A stretch of DNA of 30,521 bases from a virus. Where the stretch lies: positions 1-30,521 of IMG/VR virus record IMGVR_UViG_3300025695_000068; one strand, 5' to 3'. Of the stretch, positions 13,256 through 22,054 are shown piece by piece (the first letter of the stretch is position 1; each line of letters starts with the position of its first letter). The position numbers and the translations under genes were made by a program. The notes under the pieces were generated by a model. That model was given only the letters and a program-made list of their open reading frames with translations. It did not search any database and was not told the origin of the DNA.

Positions 13256-14038
13256 CATATTTGAATTAAAAGGTGTGAACAGATTCGGAATGTTTCCACT
13301 CCCGTTGCTAAGAGGCTGCTTACTAAAAGAAGGTAATGAGGTAGGCTGTAGAGCATCCTGTTGCTGTTGCAGATTTACCACGAAATGTTGCTGTGGCTGT
13401 TGCCCTTGCTGTAATGAAGGCAAAGATGATATACCTCCTTGGTAAATCGGTTGAGAAGCAGGGGCTTGTTGGTTTTGTCTAAATTGCTGTCTGTATTGTG
13501 CGGCATCAAACCCTTGACTAGGCTGTTGCTGTTGCTGCCACTGTTGCTGTAATGAAGGTGCGGCGTTATTCAACATTCCAAAATAACCTTGATTGCTTAC
13601 AGGAGAATTATACATCATGTTTAAATAACCACCGCCCATAGGTAGATTAGATGAAGGCAAAGATGATAGACCTCCTTGGTAAATCGGTTGATTGGCATAC
13701 CTAGCATAATCAAATTGTAAAGGAGGAGAAGGTTTTCGTAAAGATGGAAAATATGACATGCCGCCTGGAGTAAAAGGACTACCACCGTACCCTGAATACG
13801 GAGCAGAGGCTGGCGTATCCTGAGTAGCTACAGGACTTCCGTATTGATTGTTAAAAATCTCCTGTTCAGCTTCAGTCATATCAATACCTGGGCGAATAGG
13901 CTGAAACCCTTGACTAGGCTGTTGGTATATAGGTTGGTTACTATATTTACTATAGTCATAATTTAAAGGTGTAGATTTACGTTCTGCACCTCCAGGTGTT
14001 TTGCCTGTATCTATTGGTTTGAATCCACCACCTGCCAT
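13238..14038 (-). CDS. Gln/Pro-rich repetitive protein, probable virion component
   Basis: 266 residues rich in Gln, Ser, Pro and Gly with no recognisable domain. It is built of repeats: QPIYQQPSQGF near the N-terminus, QPIYQGGLSSLPS and QPIYQGGISSLPS further on, each preceded by a Tyr/Ala-rich DYSKYSN or DYARYAN. Long Gln runs (QQQWQQQQQ) lie in between. Such low-complexity chains are likely disordered. Its ribosome site is GGAG ahead of ATG 14038. As the last gene of the long - strand block it may be a minor virion or fibre-associated protein, but this is only context. Its final codons (KFF) and stop fall in the inverted repeat, so its end appears to come from a recombination event. Plus-strand frames here are only Cys-rich shadows of the Gln codons. 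Confidence 0.75.
   Translation of the reverse strand: MAGGGFKPIDTGKTPGGAERKSTPLNYDYSKYSNQPIYQQPSQGFQPIRPGIDMTEAEQEIFNNQYGSPVATQDTPASAPYSGYGGSPFTPGGMSYFPSLRKPSPPLQFDYARYANQPIYQGGLSSLPSSNLPMGGGYLNMMYNSPVSNQGYFGMLNNAAPSLQQQWQQQQQPSQGFDAAQYRQQFRQNQQAPASQPIYQGGISSLPSLQQGQQPQQHFVVNLQQQQDALQPTSLPSFSKQPLSNGSGNIPNLFTPFNSNMLTKFF
13414..13454. repeat. 41-base direct repeat, copy 1
   Basis: Matches 13651-13691 at 40 of 41 bases. Codes on the - strand for the QPIYQGG(I/L)SSLPS unit of the Gln-rich protein. The near identity suggests a recent duplication inside the gene. Confidence 0.9.
13651..13691. repeat. 41-base direct repeat, copy 2
   Basis: Second copy of the 13414-13454 repeat with one substitution. 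A separate 21-base exact direct repeat, coding QQPSQGF, lies at 13508-13528 and 13904-13924 in the same gene. Confidence 0.9.
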
Positions 14039-14048
14039 AATTTACTCC

Positions 14049-14426
14049 TTATTTCTTAAACTGTCCGATAGACTTGATACCAAAGCTTGCGCCGATTGAT
14101 GCAAGGATACCCCATGACAACCAGTCAGGACAATCCTCACGTAAAAACTTAAAACCATCTGCGATGTATGGCTGTAGCGCAGGAACGAAACACGCAAATA
14201 TAATAATCACGAAGGTCACAGTCCAGAGTTCGTCTTTCCAGGACGTATCCGCACCCTGTACAGCATAAGCCTCCCAGTCTGCATCAGCTTGCGCTCTCTT
14301 CTTCATAACAGTAGCTTCAGCTTCAATCTTCACAATCTCTGCCTTTGCTTTTGCTTCTGCTTTCTTTTGTTTACCTTCTAACCAAGTCTTACCTAGACCT
14401 AGTACTGGTCCTAATATCTGCATCAT
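14049..14426 (-). CDS. Holin-like membrane protein with N-terminal coiled coil
   Basis: 125 residues. An Ala/Lys/Glu-rich helix (KQKKAEAKAKAEIVKIEAEA, about 19-38) precedes SWKDELW and two membrane spans: about 70-90 (VTFVIIIFACFVPALQPYI) and about 102-118 (WLSWGILASIGASFGIKSI). Proteins with this order are common in marine phage genomes near structural and lysis genes and are usually guessed to be holins. Three genes upstream on the same strand order (15156-15581) is the endolysin, which has no export signal and needs a holin. An alternative is a virion or assembly membrane protein. The 56-aa protein at 29397-29567 is a second holin candidate. Confidence 0.65.
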   Translation of the reverse strand: MMQILGPVLGLGKTWLEGKQKKAEAKAKAEIVKIEAEATVMKKRAQADADWEAYAVQGADTSWKDELWTVTFVIIIFACFVPALQPYIADGFKFLREDCPDWLSWGILASIGASFGIKSIGQFKK

Positions 14427-14428
14427 AA

Positions 14429-15163
14429 TTACACACTCACATTCTTAATTAAATAGCCTTCTAATGTTGCGGCAACAGCGTTGTCTTGTGATTTACTAAC
14501 AACAGCAGTAGCCTCAATGTCACTCTTTTCAGGAATACCTAAAGGAGTCTCCCATGTAAAATCAACAAACTGGTTATTTAAAACAACAACAGCCTGTGTT
14601 CTCATTACACCACCAGGGTTTCTTACCTTCAAACGTCCAGTAACAATCTGGTTAGTGCCTTCTGTAGCTGTAGAAATTGTACCACGTGCTAGAAACAAAG
14701 TATATCCAGCAGGTACAGTATACACAGCCATCAGTGTTTGGTTCTCCCCTGAACTAATCTGTGCTACTAAGTTACCAGAGTGACGAATAGCTACATTACC
14801 AGCAGGTTCGTTATCATCACTTACAAAAGCACGATAGGCACGTATGTAAGATGCGCTTGTTGTTACTGTTGTTGTACCATTTAATGTCACAATGTTTGAT
14901 ACCTCGTTGTAGTCTGCATCCAAACCTATCACAGTAATTTGTGAGTTGTCCGTAGTCGAAGTACCTACCACACCAAGAGGAGCAGCGGATGTTGGATAAG
15001 AATACAAACCACCACCATCCCAGATTGTTTCTTCGGTAGAAGTTACAAGAGCATTATATCCATACTTAAATAGATTCTCATGCCCCTGTACATATCCACG
15101 TGCTACGTGTAAACTAAATGGTTCGTGTTTACCTGTTCTTGTTATACTTGAAAATTCACCCAT
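14429..15163 (-). CDS. Virion structural protein (marine podovirus type)
   Basis: 244 residues, beta-rich, Thr/Ser/Val-rich, without membrane spans. The start FSSITRTGKHEPFSLHVARG and the following NLFKYGYN, TIWDGGGLYSYP and GLDADYNEVSNIVTLNGTT resemble a family that I know as a conserved structural protein in pelagic phages. A central MAVYTVPAGYTLFLARGTI stretch and repeated short beta strands suggest a decoration, fibre or tail-associated protein. It overlaps the endolysin gene by 8 bases and lies two bases before the holin-like gene. Exact virion position is unknown. Confidence 0.75.
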   Translation of the reverse strand: MGEFSSITRTGKHEPFSLHVARGYVQGHENLFKYGYNALVTSTEETIWDGGGLYSYPTSAAPLGVVGTSTTDNSQITVIGLDADYNEVSNIVTLNGTTTVTTSASYIRAYRAFVSDDNEPAGNVAIRHSGNLVAQISSGENQTLMAVYTVPAGYTLFLARGTISTATEGTNQIVTGRLKVRNPGGVMRTQAVVVLNNQFVDFTWETPLGIPEKSDIEATAVVSKSQDNAVAATLEGYLIKNVSV

Positions 15164-15581
15164 CTTTACCAGTCTCCATCATTTTAGATAATCTTTTAGC
15201 TCTTCCTTTGACCTGTCTAGCCCACTTGGAATCGAGCATTTCCATCGCTGCCCGTCTGTAGTCGCCTTCTTCCAAAGCTCCCCACATCTTACGAAAGGCA
15301 GACAAACGAGGTACGCCGATGTTAAAAGCCATATCAAGAAGAACCCTACAGCGGACATCATCAAGCCTATCAATGACAGGGAAATTTCTAGCAAGCTCAG
15401 ACTCAACAATCTCAATATCGTTATTACATAGAAAACGGGCTTCGTCCTCAGTAATACCACGGTCATCAAGATTACGACCAATTCCAATCGTGAGCTTGCC
15501 AGCCGTACATTCGTAAGGTTGTAGTTCCAGCCCTTCATGCTCAATAAGTTGGTCAACTAATTTCTCCTTATCGTAGTTCAT
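15156..15581 (-). CDS. Endolysin, GH24 lysozyme (T4 e-like)
   Basis: Cleaves the N-acetylmuramic acid-N-acetylglucosamine bond of peptidoglycan at lysis. In the 141 residues the catalytic set is E16 (EHEG), C25 and T31 (KLTIGIGRNL): the E-8-C-5-T pattern, with Cys in place of the T4 Asp, a known variant in phage lysozymes. VLLDMAFNIGVPRLSAF and SKWARQVKGRAKRLSKMMETG are the usual C-terminal features (T4 RW...NRAKR...TG). No signal peptide, so release depends on a holin. It begins in an ATGA overlap with the 1216-aa gene and overlaps the next virion gene by 8 bases. A further - frame at 15179-15556 is a shadow. Confidence 0.95.
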   Translation of the reverse strand: MNYDKEKLVDQLIEHEGLELQPYECTAGKLTIGIGRNLDDRGITEDEARFLCNNDIEIVESELARNFPVIDRLDDVRCRVLLDMAFNIGVPRLSAFRKMWGALEEGDYRRAAMEMLDSKWARQVKGRAKRLSKMMETGKDG

Positions 15582-18500
15582 CTAACCTCTTTACCTCGTA
15601 AAAATCTAGTAGCTTCGTCTATTTTATCCCAAGGTATAGGAGTTTGCAATAGCCTTTGTCTATCTGCTCTAGGTAATTCATAAGGCTCAAACCTTCCTTG
15701 CTGCACATTACGTATATGCTCCATTGCTTTGCCAAGTGACTCCTTTGTCTTATCTCCTGTCAAAGCCCTGTCGATATATGAATCAAAGGCATCACCATAA
15801 AGAACCTCATAGTTTTCAACTAAAGCTTTTAGCCTTTCATATTCTGATGCTCTAACCTTTTGAGTGTCCACAAATAATTTATATATATTTAAAGAGTCCT
15901 CGTCTGTAAAAAGATTAGGGTCTTTGTCAATAGTATCCTTTAGTCTTTGTGGCGAGTTCTCAATAGAACCTATTACCTCATTAAAAGCATAAGGAGCAGA
16001 AGACAAAAGGTCAGCACGTTGTCTTTTGATACCCATAGTTGCGAGCATGTCCACCTCACCATCAGACCAAGTTGCTAATGAGTTTGGTTTGATAGCATAA
16101 TCACCATACTTTTCTAAACTCTTTTCATACTCTGCTCGTTTAAGGGCAAGGTCAATAAACTTAGGTGTTACAACACCAATAATAGGCTCTAGGGCTGCTG
16201 CTGTTTTACCTGTAAGACTTGGACCACCCTCTCTTTTAATTCTGTCCATGTCAAAAGTTTTAAACAAAGCATCTGTAATCATAGAGGGTGAAGCAAAAGG
16301 TCCAACAGCTTGCTCAAACGTACCCAATGCAATCTTATTTAGCTCTGTATCAGTATACTCTTCTTCTAAATTACCTCCTAGTATAAGGCTGTGCATACCT
16401 TTTCCCATACTTTTTAGATACGCAAACGGGTCAATAGGTCCAAGGTTAACATAATCAACACCAGGACGACCACGCTCATCCTCATCTAAACCACTAAGAT
16501 AAATTCTATCTTGGTTGTATTCCCAAGAAGGCAGAACATTATTTAATGCTTCTTCCTGTTCTTGAGATATACCTGCAACTTGCATACTGTAATCTTTTAA
16601 CCATTCACCAGCAACACCAGCCGCAGTAATACCAGCTGCTCTCTTGGCTCCTTCAGCAAACAAAGTCGCATCTCCACTTGTCAGGTCTTTCAAAGTATAC
16701 TTAACAAGGTTCTTAGAGATACGTGTCATCTCAGCTGGAAAAGAAAGGAAGTCACCCACAGGTGCTTTTCTCAAAGCCTTAACAGCAGTAGGAACAAGAT
16801 TGTAGTTAGGCATCAAATCTCTAGTTCTCTCTGCCGCTATCTTTTCTAAGTCCTCTATAGGAAGGTCTTTATACTTCTTTGACTTTTTAAGATAGTCAAG
16901 AGTTTTCTCAAAGTGTGCAATTTTAAAGAAGTCATCCTCTGCTTGGTACACATCCGTAATCTTCTTAGTAGTTTTTTTAAGAGGAGACAAAGCCGTTCTT
17001 TCAAGAAACTTTTCAGGGGCTGTGTCAAAGGCAGATAAGTTTTTCCTAATAATGTTGGCGGCAAGTCCGCTGTTAGCAATGCCAAGCTCTACGTATCGTG
17101 CGTACGTATCAGCTAACTCTGCATTTGATTTATTTAGAAGTCTTTTAGTTATTGACTTTGGCATAACGGCTCTGGCTGACTGAGCAAAACCTTTTACAGG
17201 AATCATTCCATTAGCCAAAGTAATGACAAAGTTACCCATTACGTTACGCCCATGAGTAACTGGACTCATAACTGTCTGCGCTGATTGTGTAACACCTTTA
17301 GCTCTCATAAATAGCTTTGCAACTGCGCCATCAGGACGCATTAAATCTAAACCATTCTCAATAAAATTCTTATAGTTGGCATCAACATACATACCTTCCA
17401 GAGGATTGTCCATTTGAGATGCTGATTCCTTGCCAAATATTTTACTTAGCTTTGAGTTTCCAACATTAGTTAAAGCCATATCTTTATCAGCAGTCACCGT
17501 TCTGTTTGCAAGACCTTTGTTTTGTAGATGAGTTGCCACATCGTCTAGGTATTTTGTCTCAGCAGTAATCTCTGACAGATTGCTAAATGTCTTAACATAA
17601 TTTGTATATGGGTCTTTAACCTCTCCTAATAGTTCTCTGATACTTTGAGGTAACTTCTCATTTCGTTTCAAACCACTCTTTACAGAATTAATATTCTGAC
17701 CATATCCAAGTAACGAATCAAAGATACCCATAATACCTTTCTCATCCGTACCACGTATCAAAGTATGCAAAGCATTAATAGCCTCGTCATCTGATTTTAC
17801 ACCTGCATTACGAAGAGACTTAATAGCGTCCGCAAACACACCATTTTCGTCTGTACCGTCTGTAAGGTATTGTTTAAATTTTTGCTTTATGTTGCGAGCA
17901 TAAGCAGGGTCATCAAACAGATTGTAGCTACGTGTTACATAGGTGTCAAGATTTTTATTAATCTTAGTCTTTAACTCTCCCTTTGCTTTTCCCGCTACCT
18001 CTTTTGACAGACCAGAAATATTCTGACGCATCTGCAAGATAATATCTCTAACGTCACCTTTCAAAGACGAGGCAGCAAATGAATCACCTGACAAAGCCTT
18101 ATTCATAAGCTCAACTACTTCTTCACTTTCTTTTCCATATTCTTTTTTAACTGCCTGCTTCAAATCAAGAGCCAAACCCTCTGCCCGTGTCAATGCTGCC
18201 TGTCCTGCATTAGTTCTTTCAACAACCATACCAAGCAATTCATCATCTGTCCCTCGTCTTGATGTCAAGTTAGCAGACAGAAATGACGGAAGCTTTTGAA
18301 AATTAGTTTTAGTAGCCTTAATCAATGGGTCTTTATATGCAGCAGCTATAGCAATAGGAGAAAACAAACCTGCAAATCCCAAGTTGTTTAAGAAGGCATC
18401 AATGTATTGACCCGCCTCACTATCATCAGGGTCAACTGCAAAGCGTTCCAGATACTGTTCTGATTCTGGAAAAATCTCAATCATTGTATTAGCGATGTTT

Positions 18501-19228
18501 TCTTTAGGGTCTTCTACTACTGTAGCCGCAGCTGCACCAGCAACACCATACTTTGCTGCATTTCCCAGTTTGCTTATTGGAGTCTTTGATTTACTTACTA
18601 TAGCACGGGTAGCAGGAGATAAAGTTTGTGCGCCTTTTAAACCAAGGTTCAGTATCTTTACACCTGCGGTAGAAGGAGCAAGATACGAGCCAATAATACC
18701 TGCCACCTCTTCACCACCAGCTACAAGACCCTCACCGTGATAAGGGTCAAACAGTTCGTTAAATTTTAACTTCACGCTTCTAGGTATGTATTCACCCACA
18801 GCTTCAGCAGCAGAAGATACGTTTGAAGTAATTACTTCTGGTAAAAAAGCATCACCAAAATTAATTACACCACGTCCAATATCTCCAACACCCCTGCCAA
18901 TAATCCTTGTAGCCATTTCAGGGGTACTTAAACCTTCTTCTATAAAATCAGGAACATAATCACCAATGCGCTTACGTGTCTCCAAAGAAATACCAAGAGT
19001 ATCAGCTATGTCAGAAATAACTCTACCGCCTCTAAAATCATCCTCTCCTGATTTAACAGCATTATTAAAATCACGGGCTGCGAGATTAAAGTCTTCAGCA
19101 TCTACACCACGTCTAGCAAGAATAGCCTGATAGTCTTCGCTTGATACAGAACCTTTTTGTTTTTTCTTTAGCTCCTGTATTTCAGCCAAGGTATCTCTGA
19201 ATGTTTCAGTTCTATAACTTAAAGCCAT
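15578..19228 (-). CDS. Large internal virion / ejection protein candidate (1216 aa)
   Basis: The largest product of the window. It is mostly helical and charged, with hydrophobic glycine/alanine-rich patches at about 105-130, 165-200, 228-238 and 275-298, then long helical parts. I see no lysozyme or protease motif. Size, patchy hydrophobicity and position just after the 795- and 386-aa proteins and beside endolysin match the ejected inner-core proteins of T7-like phages (gp15/gp16) by analogy, not by visible homology. Such proteins enter the cell first and form a channel across the envelope. AAGGA lies about eight bases before ATG 19228, and the end overlaps the endolysin start. Confidence 0.7.
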   Translation of the reverse strand: MALSYRTETFRDTLAEIQELKKKQKGSVSSEDYQAILARRGVDAEDFNLAARDFNNAVKSGEDDFRGGRVISDIADTLGISLETRKRIGDYVPDFIEEGLSTPEMATRIIGRGVGDIGRGVINFGDAFLPEVITSNVSSAAEAVGEYIPRSVKLKFNELFDPYHGEGLVAGGEEVAGIIGSYLAPSTAGVKILNLGLKGAQTLSPATRAIVSKSKTPISKLGNAAKYGVAGAAAATVVEDPKENIANTMIEIFPESEQYLERFAVDPDDSEAGQYIDAFLNNLGFAGLFSPIAIAAAYKDPLIKATKTNFQKLPSFLSANLTSRRGTDDELLGMVVERTNAGQAALTRAEGLALDLKQAVKKEYGKESEEVVELMNKALSGDSFAASSLKGDVRDIILQMRQNISGLSKEVAGKAKGELKTKINKNLDTYVTRSYNLFDDPAYARNIKQKFKQYLTDGTDENGVFADAIKSLRNAGVKSDDEAINALHTLIRGTDEKGIMGIFDSLLGYGQNINSVKSGLKRNEKLPQSIRELLGEVKDPYTNYVKTFSNLSEITAETKYLDDVATHLQNKGLANRTVTADKDMALTNVGNSKLSKIFGKESASQMDNPLEGMYVDANYKNFIENGLDLMRPDGAVAKLFMRAKGVTQSAQTVMSPVTHGRNVMGNFVITLANGMIPVKGFAQSARAVMPKSITKRLLNKSNAELADTYARYVELGIANSGLAANIIRKNLSAFDTAPEKFLERTALSPLKKTTKKITDVYQAEDDFFKIAHFEKTLDYLKKSKKYKDLPIEDLEKIAAERTRDLMPNYNLVPTAVKALRKAPVGDFLSFPAEMTRISKNLVKYTLKDLTSGDATLFAEGAKRAAGITAAGVAGEWLKDYSMQVAGISQEQEEALNNVLPSWEYNQDRIYLSGLDEDERGRPGVDYVNLGPIDPFAYLKSMGKGMHSLILGGNLEEEYTDTELNKIALGTFEQAVGPFASPSMITDALFKTFDMDRIKREGGPSLTGKTAAALEPIIGVVTPKFIDLALKRAEYEKSLEKYGDYAIKPNSLATWSDGEVDMLATMGIKRQRADLLSSAPYAFNEVIGSIENSPQRLKDTIDKDPNLFTDEDSLNIYKLFVDTQKVRASEYERLKALVENYEVLYGDAFDSYIDRALTGDKTKESLGKAMEHIRNVQQGRFEPYELPRADRQRLLQTPIPWDKIDEATRFLRGKEVR

Positions 19229-19242
19229 TTAGATTATCCTTA

Positions 19243-21630
19243 TCATTCTAGGTCTTCTAAATACTTGAGAGCATCATTTACAGATTGAGACATCCCATCT
19301 ACTGCTCCTTGACCAGTAATAGAATCTTGAATAGCTCTTGTATCTAAAACGGGTTCAACTTTACTATCGGCTAAAGAAGATATTAGACCCATATAAATTT
19401 CTTTTGAGCGAGCTGATATTTCTGCATCTGTTGGATTAAGACCCAGTGAGCCTGCTTTAGCCTCTGTTACAGCTTGTCTATCAGACTGTAATCTCATTGT
19501 CGCTCTATTTTTTGCCACTTTGTCTGACTTAATAGAAAGTCTTTCTGTTAGTGCTTTATCAATGTTTTCAAATTCAGTATCTGATACACCAGAAAATTTA
19601 ATATCTCCAAGATTACCCAGTGCTGCTTCTCGTGCTGTCTTCTCAGCATCCTGAAGTTTTTCGTAAATTGTAACTTGGCTTAACAAGTCTTTGATTTCCT
19701 CTGCACGTTCTTTCTCATCAAGACCTTCTTTCTCTTTTCTTATCTTAGAAAGTTTTTGAATAGACGATGGCGCAGCAGAACCAATAGCTGCTAATGCACC
19801 TCGGCTAGGGTCAGCGGCTAAAATATTAGCACCTAGCTCCGCAAGAGCAAAGCCCTGTAATTGTTTCAGTTTATCTTCTTCTTTTTCTCTGTCAAATTTT
19901 GGTTTATCTTCAATCAAGCCAAGTAACTCTTGATAATATTCTGGCAAAACAGCACCTCGACCAACAGAACCACCAGGCTGACGGTACACAGTAGCAAGAC
20001 CACCGCCAGTCTTGGCTTTAATAACACCACGACCAATCAATACATCCTTCTGTGTTATCTTACCATCACCACTAAGGTCTGTAAGCTTCTTACCACCTTT
20101 ACCTACATTACCACCCTCATTAAAGAAGCCAAGGGTACGACCAAGACCAACGCCAGCAATACCTGTACCAATAGCTTGTTGCATTGGAGAAGGTTGTGCG
20201 CCAGGCATACTAAATTGGAAAGGAAAACCTTGAATAAGTGAAGAGTATTTTTGTAATTGTTCTGTTGGGAAGTCACGTTGACGTAAAAACTCTTCATAGG
20301 CATAGTCTGCTCTTTGTTGTTGCTGACCACGTTGAGCTTCACCAACACCAGAAAGATAACCAAGCTCACGATAACCCTGACCAAGAGCTTGTTGACCCAA
20401 CGAACCGTACTGACCAGACAATGCACCAAGACCTTGTGCTACACCACCAAACTGTTGACCAACACCACCCAGAGCTTGTGCTAGTCCAGCACGAGTACTT
20501 GCAACATTACCAAACTGTCCACCTAAACCAGCTAACTGTTGACCGACACCACCAATAGCCTGTGCAGTACCTAGTCCCTGTTGCGCCAACGCACCATACC
20601 CACCGATACCTAGTTGTTGCTGTTGTTGTCCAAGACCTGCTAAAGCAGAACCAAGACCAGCCTCACGCTGACGTTGTTGTGCAGCCTGTGATAATCCTAC
20701 TTGTTGTTGCTGTGCAGCAGTCTGTAAAGCTTGTTGATATGCTCTCTGCTGCCCACGTGATTGAATATCTGCCAGACGAGTACCCAAATCAGAAGCAGCT
20801 TGCGCTTCGAGAATAGCTTGACGTGAACCACCAAACGCACCCATGCCAGCAGCTTTAGCGGCAATAGCTTGTGCAGTTTGAGCAGCATCTTGTCTAGCTT
20901 TACGCTTTTCAATGTCAACAACCTGTTGCTGATACGGGTCCATATACTGTTGAATGTCTTGACCTGTCAAACCAAAAGCCCGACTCTCTTCAGGAGTTAT
21001 GGCTCTTGCAGCACCTCGTTGCGTCATACCAGCTTCTCTAGCAAGACGACCAGATAAACCTAGTTGACGTTCAGCATCACTTAATAGTGGGGTAGTAGCA
21101 CCAATCATTTGTTCCTGTGTTAGGAATCGTTGGCGACCCTCTTCAATAGCTCGTTGTTGTCTAGCAATGTCAGCAGGAGTACCAGATAAAGCAGCTTCAG
21201 ATGCACCAGCAAGACGAGCCTGTTCACCCATTGTACCACGTACATCACCAAGTAAACCATAAGCAGGAGCATAGTAAGCAGCAGATGACGTAAGACCAGG
21301 GGCAGTAGCAGCCAGACCACGTAGACCAGCTTGCTCATAAATACCTTGTTGTGCTGCTTGTTCTAAAGGAGTAAATCCTACAATAGGGTCGCCTGGATAA
21401 GCTTGATACCGTACACCTGGACCGTATTCACCACTGGCTCTTTCTAGTACTTCTGTAACATAAGGACGAAGGGTTGGTGGAACATCTTGCTGTTGCTGAC
21501 CTCCGCCACCGCCACCGCCAAAGTAACAAATATTTGAGTTTAATTTCTTATTAAGCCATTTGTCCTCTGTCTCAATGGTAGCACCCATCAAGTCTTCAAA
21601 TTGGTCAAAGTTATTGTCAAGTGTAATCAT
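19243..21630 (-). CDS. Ala/Gln/Gly-rich virion (ejection-type) protein with EF-hand-like loop
   Basis: 795 residues. After a short N-terminal stretch comes a Gly7Gln4 run (about 38-48), then a long Ala/Gln/Gly-rich helical region to about residue 455 with many GxGQQ and ALGGVG repeats. At 518-529 DLSGDGKITQKD fits the 12-residue calcium-binding EF-hand/dockerin loop (acidic or hydroxyl residues at 1, 3, 5, 12, Gly 6, Ile 8), followed by VLIGRGVIKAKTGGG. The C-terminus is a charged helical region. Phrases such as GMGAFGGSRQAILEAQA recur in marine phage proteins thought to be internal or tail-associated. ATG 21630 is one base past the preceding stop; the true start could be nearer the Gly run. 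Bases 19394-19444 are copied, inverted, at 13201-13250. Confidence 0.7.
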   Translation of the reverse strand: MITLDNNFDQFEDLMGATIETEDKWLNKKLNSNICYFGGGGGGGQQQQDVPPTLRPYVTEVLERASGEYGPGVRYQAYPGDPIVGFTPLEQAAQQGIYEQAGLRGLAATAPGLTSSAAYYAPAYGLLGDVRGTMGEQARLAGASEAALSGTPADIARQQRAIEEGRQRFLTQEQMIGATTPLLSDAERQLGLSGRLAREAGMTQRGAARAITPEESRAFGLTGQDIQQYMDPYQQQVVDIEKRKARQDAAQTAQAIAAKAAGMGAFGGSRQAILEAQAASDLGTRLADIQSRGQQRAYQQALQTAAQQQQVGLSQAAQQRQREAGLGSALAGLGQQQQQLGIGGYGALAQQGLGTAQAIGGVGQQLAGLGGQFGNVASTRAGLAQALGGVGQQFGGVAQGLGALSGQYGSLGQQALGQGYRELGYLSGVGEAQRGQQQQRADYAYEEFLRQRDFPTEQLQKYSSLIQGFPFQFSMPGAQPSPMQQAIGTGIAGVGLGRTLGFFNEGGNVGKGGKKLTDLSGDGKITQKDVLIGRGVIKAKTGGGLATVYRQPGGSVGRGAVLPEYYQELLGLIEDKPKFDREKEEDKLKQLQGFALAELGANILAADPSRGALAAIGSAAPSSIQKLSKIRKEKEGLDEKERAEEIKDLLSQVTIYEKLQDAEKTAREAALGNLGDIKFSGVSDTEFENIDKALTERLSIKSDKVAKNRATMRLQSDRQAVTEAKAGSLGLNPTDAEISARSKEIYMGLISSLADSKVEPVLDTRAIQDSITGQGAVDGMSQSVNDALKYLEDLE
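19394..19444. repeat. Inverted repeat arm B (partner 13201-13250)
   Basis: Lies inside the coding region of the 795-aa protein (residues about 729-746, LGLNPTDAEISARSKEIY). This is the intact copy; the partner at 13201-13250 is truncated and frameshifted. Confidence 0.8.
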
Positions 21631-21631
21631 A

Positions 21632-22054
21632 TCAATTTATCTCTGTTACGTGAGTTGTTTCTGATTTAAAATTAAATCGTGAAGCAAATCTGCCCCATCC
21701 TTTTCTACCTGTTAAACTTATTTTATTACAATTAAATAACTTTGCTACTTCTTTAAAACAGTCAAGCCAGTAACTGTAATCTCCCTTCTTACCATCTACA
21801 ACAACTGTTAAACACACATGAAGGTAAGAACTAATATCGTAAGGTACTACAGATGTTATAAATATAGAATTAAGCTCATCATCCTCTATCACAACAAACA
21901 GTTGAACATAATTACTTTTAATTCTGTTGTATAAACCTTCAACTGTGTAGTCAGCATTATTTGTTTTATCAATAGCTTTTTTTATTAAGCTAGAGAGTAA
22001 ACCCCAATGTGCATCTATATCATCAGGATGTACTTGAAAATATTGTTTAGTCAT
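21632..22054 (-). CDS. GNAT-like phage protein
   Basis: 140 residues with the order of a small GNAT (acetyltransferase) fold: N-terminal helices (LLSSLIKKAIDKT), VQLFVVIEDDELNSIFITSVV as central strands, HVCLTVVV, then a helix (YSYWLDCFKEVAKLFNC) and GRKGWGRFASRFNF at the end. The GRKGW-R motif is common to a group of phage proteins annotated as acetyltransferase-like, found next to internal virion proteins in T7-like marine phages. The acetyl-CoA pyrophosphate loop is not clear, so activity is uncertain; it may be structural. It starts in a TAATG overlap with the 386-aa gene. Confidence 0.65.
   Translation of the reverse strand: MTKQYFQVHPDDIDAHWGLLSSLIKKAIDKTNNADYTVEGLYNRIKSNYVQLFVVIEDDELNSIFITSVVPYDISSYLHVCLTVVVDGKKGDYSYWLDCFKEVAKLFNCNKISLTGRKGWGRFASRFNFKSETTHVTEIN

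Noticed and set aside
13196-13260. Bidirectional terminator at the meeting point of the two operons
   Set aside because: No strong hairpin with flanking T/A tracts; the sequence is accounted for by the inverted gene fragment.
13218-13445. Cysteine-rich + strand frame of 75 codons, resembling a metal-binding peptide
   Set aside because: It is antisense to Gln runs of the real - strand gene (CAG/CAA read backwards gives Cys/Leu) and has no ribosome site.
13414-13691. Near-identical 41-base repeats as a possible CRISPR array
   Set aside because: Only two copies, in frame within a coding gene, irregular spacing and no palindromic repeat form.
15179-15556. 125-codon - strand frame across the endolysin
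   Set aside because: Lies in another frame of the endolysin gene, which has clear catalytic residues; no independent support.
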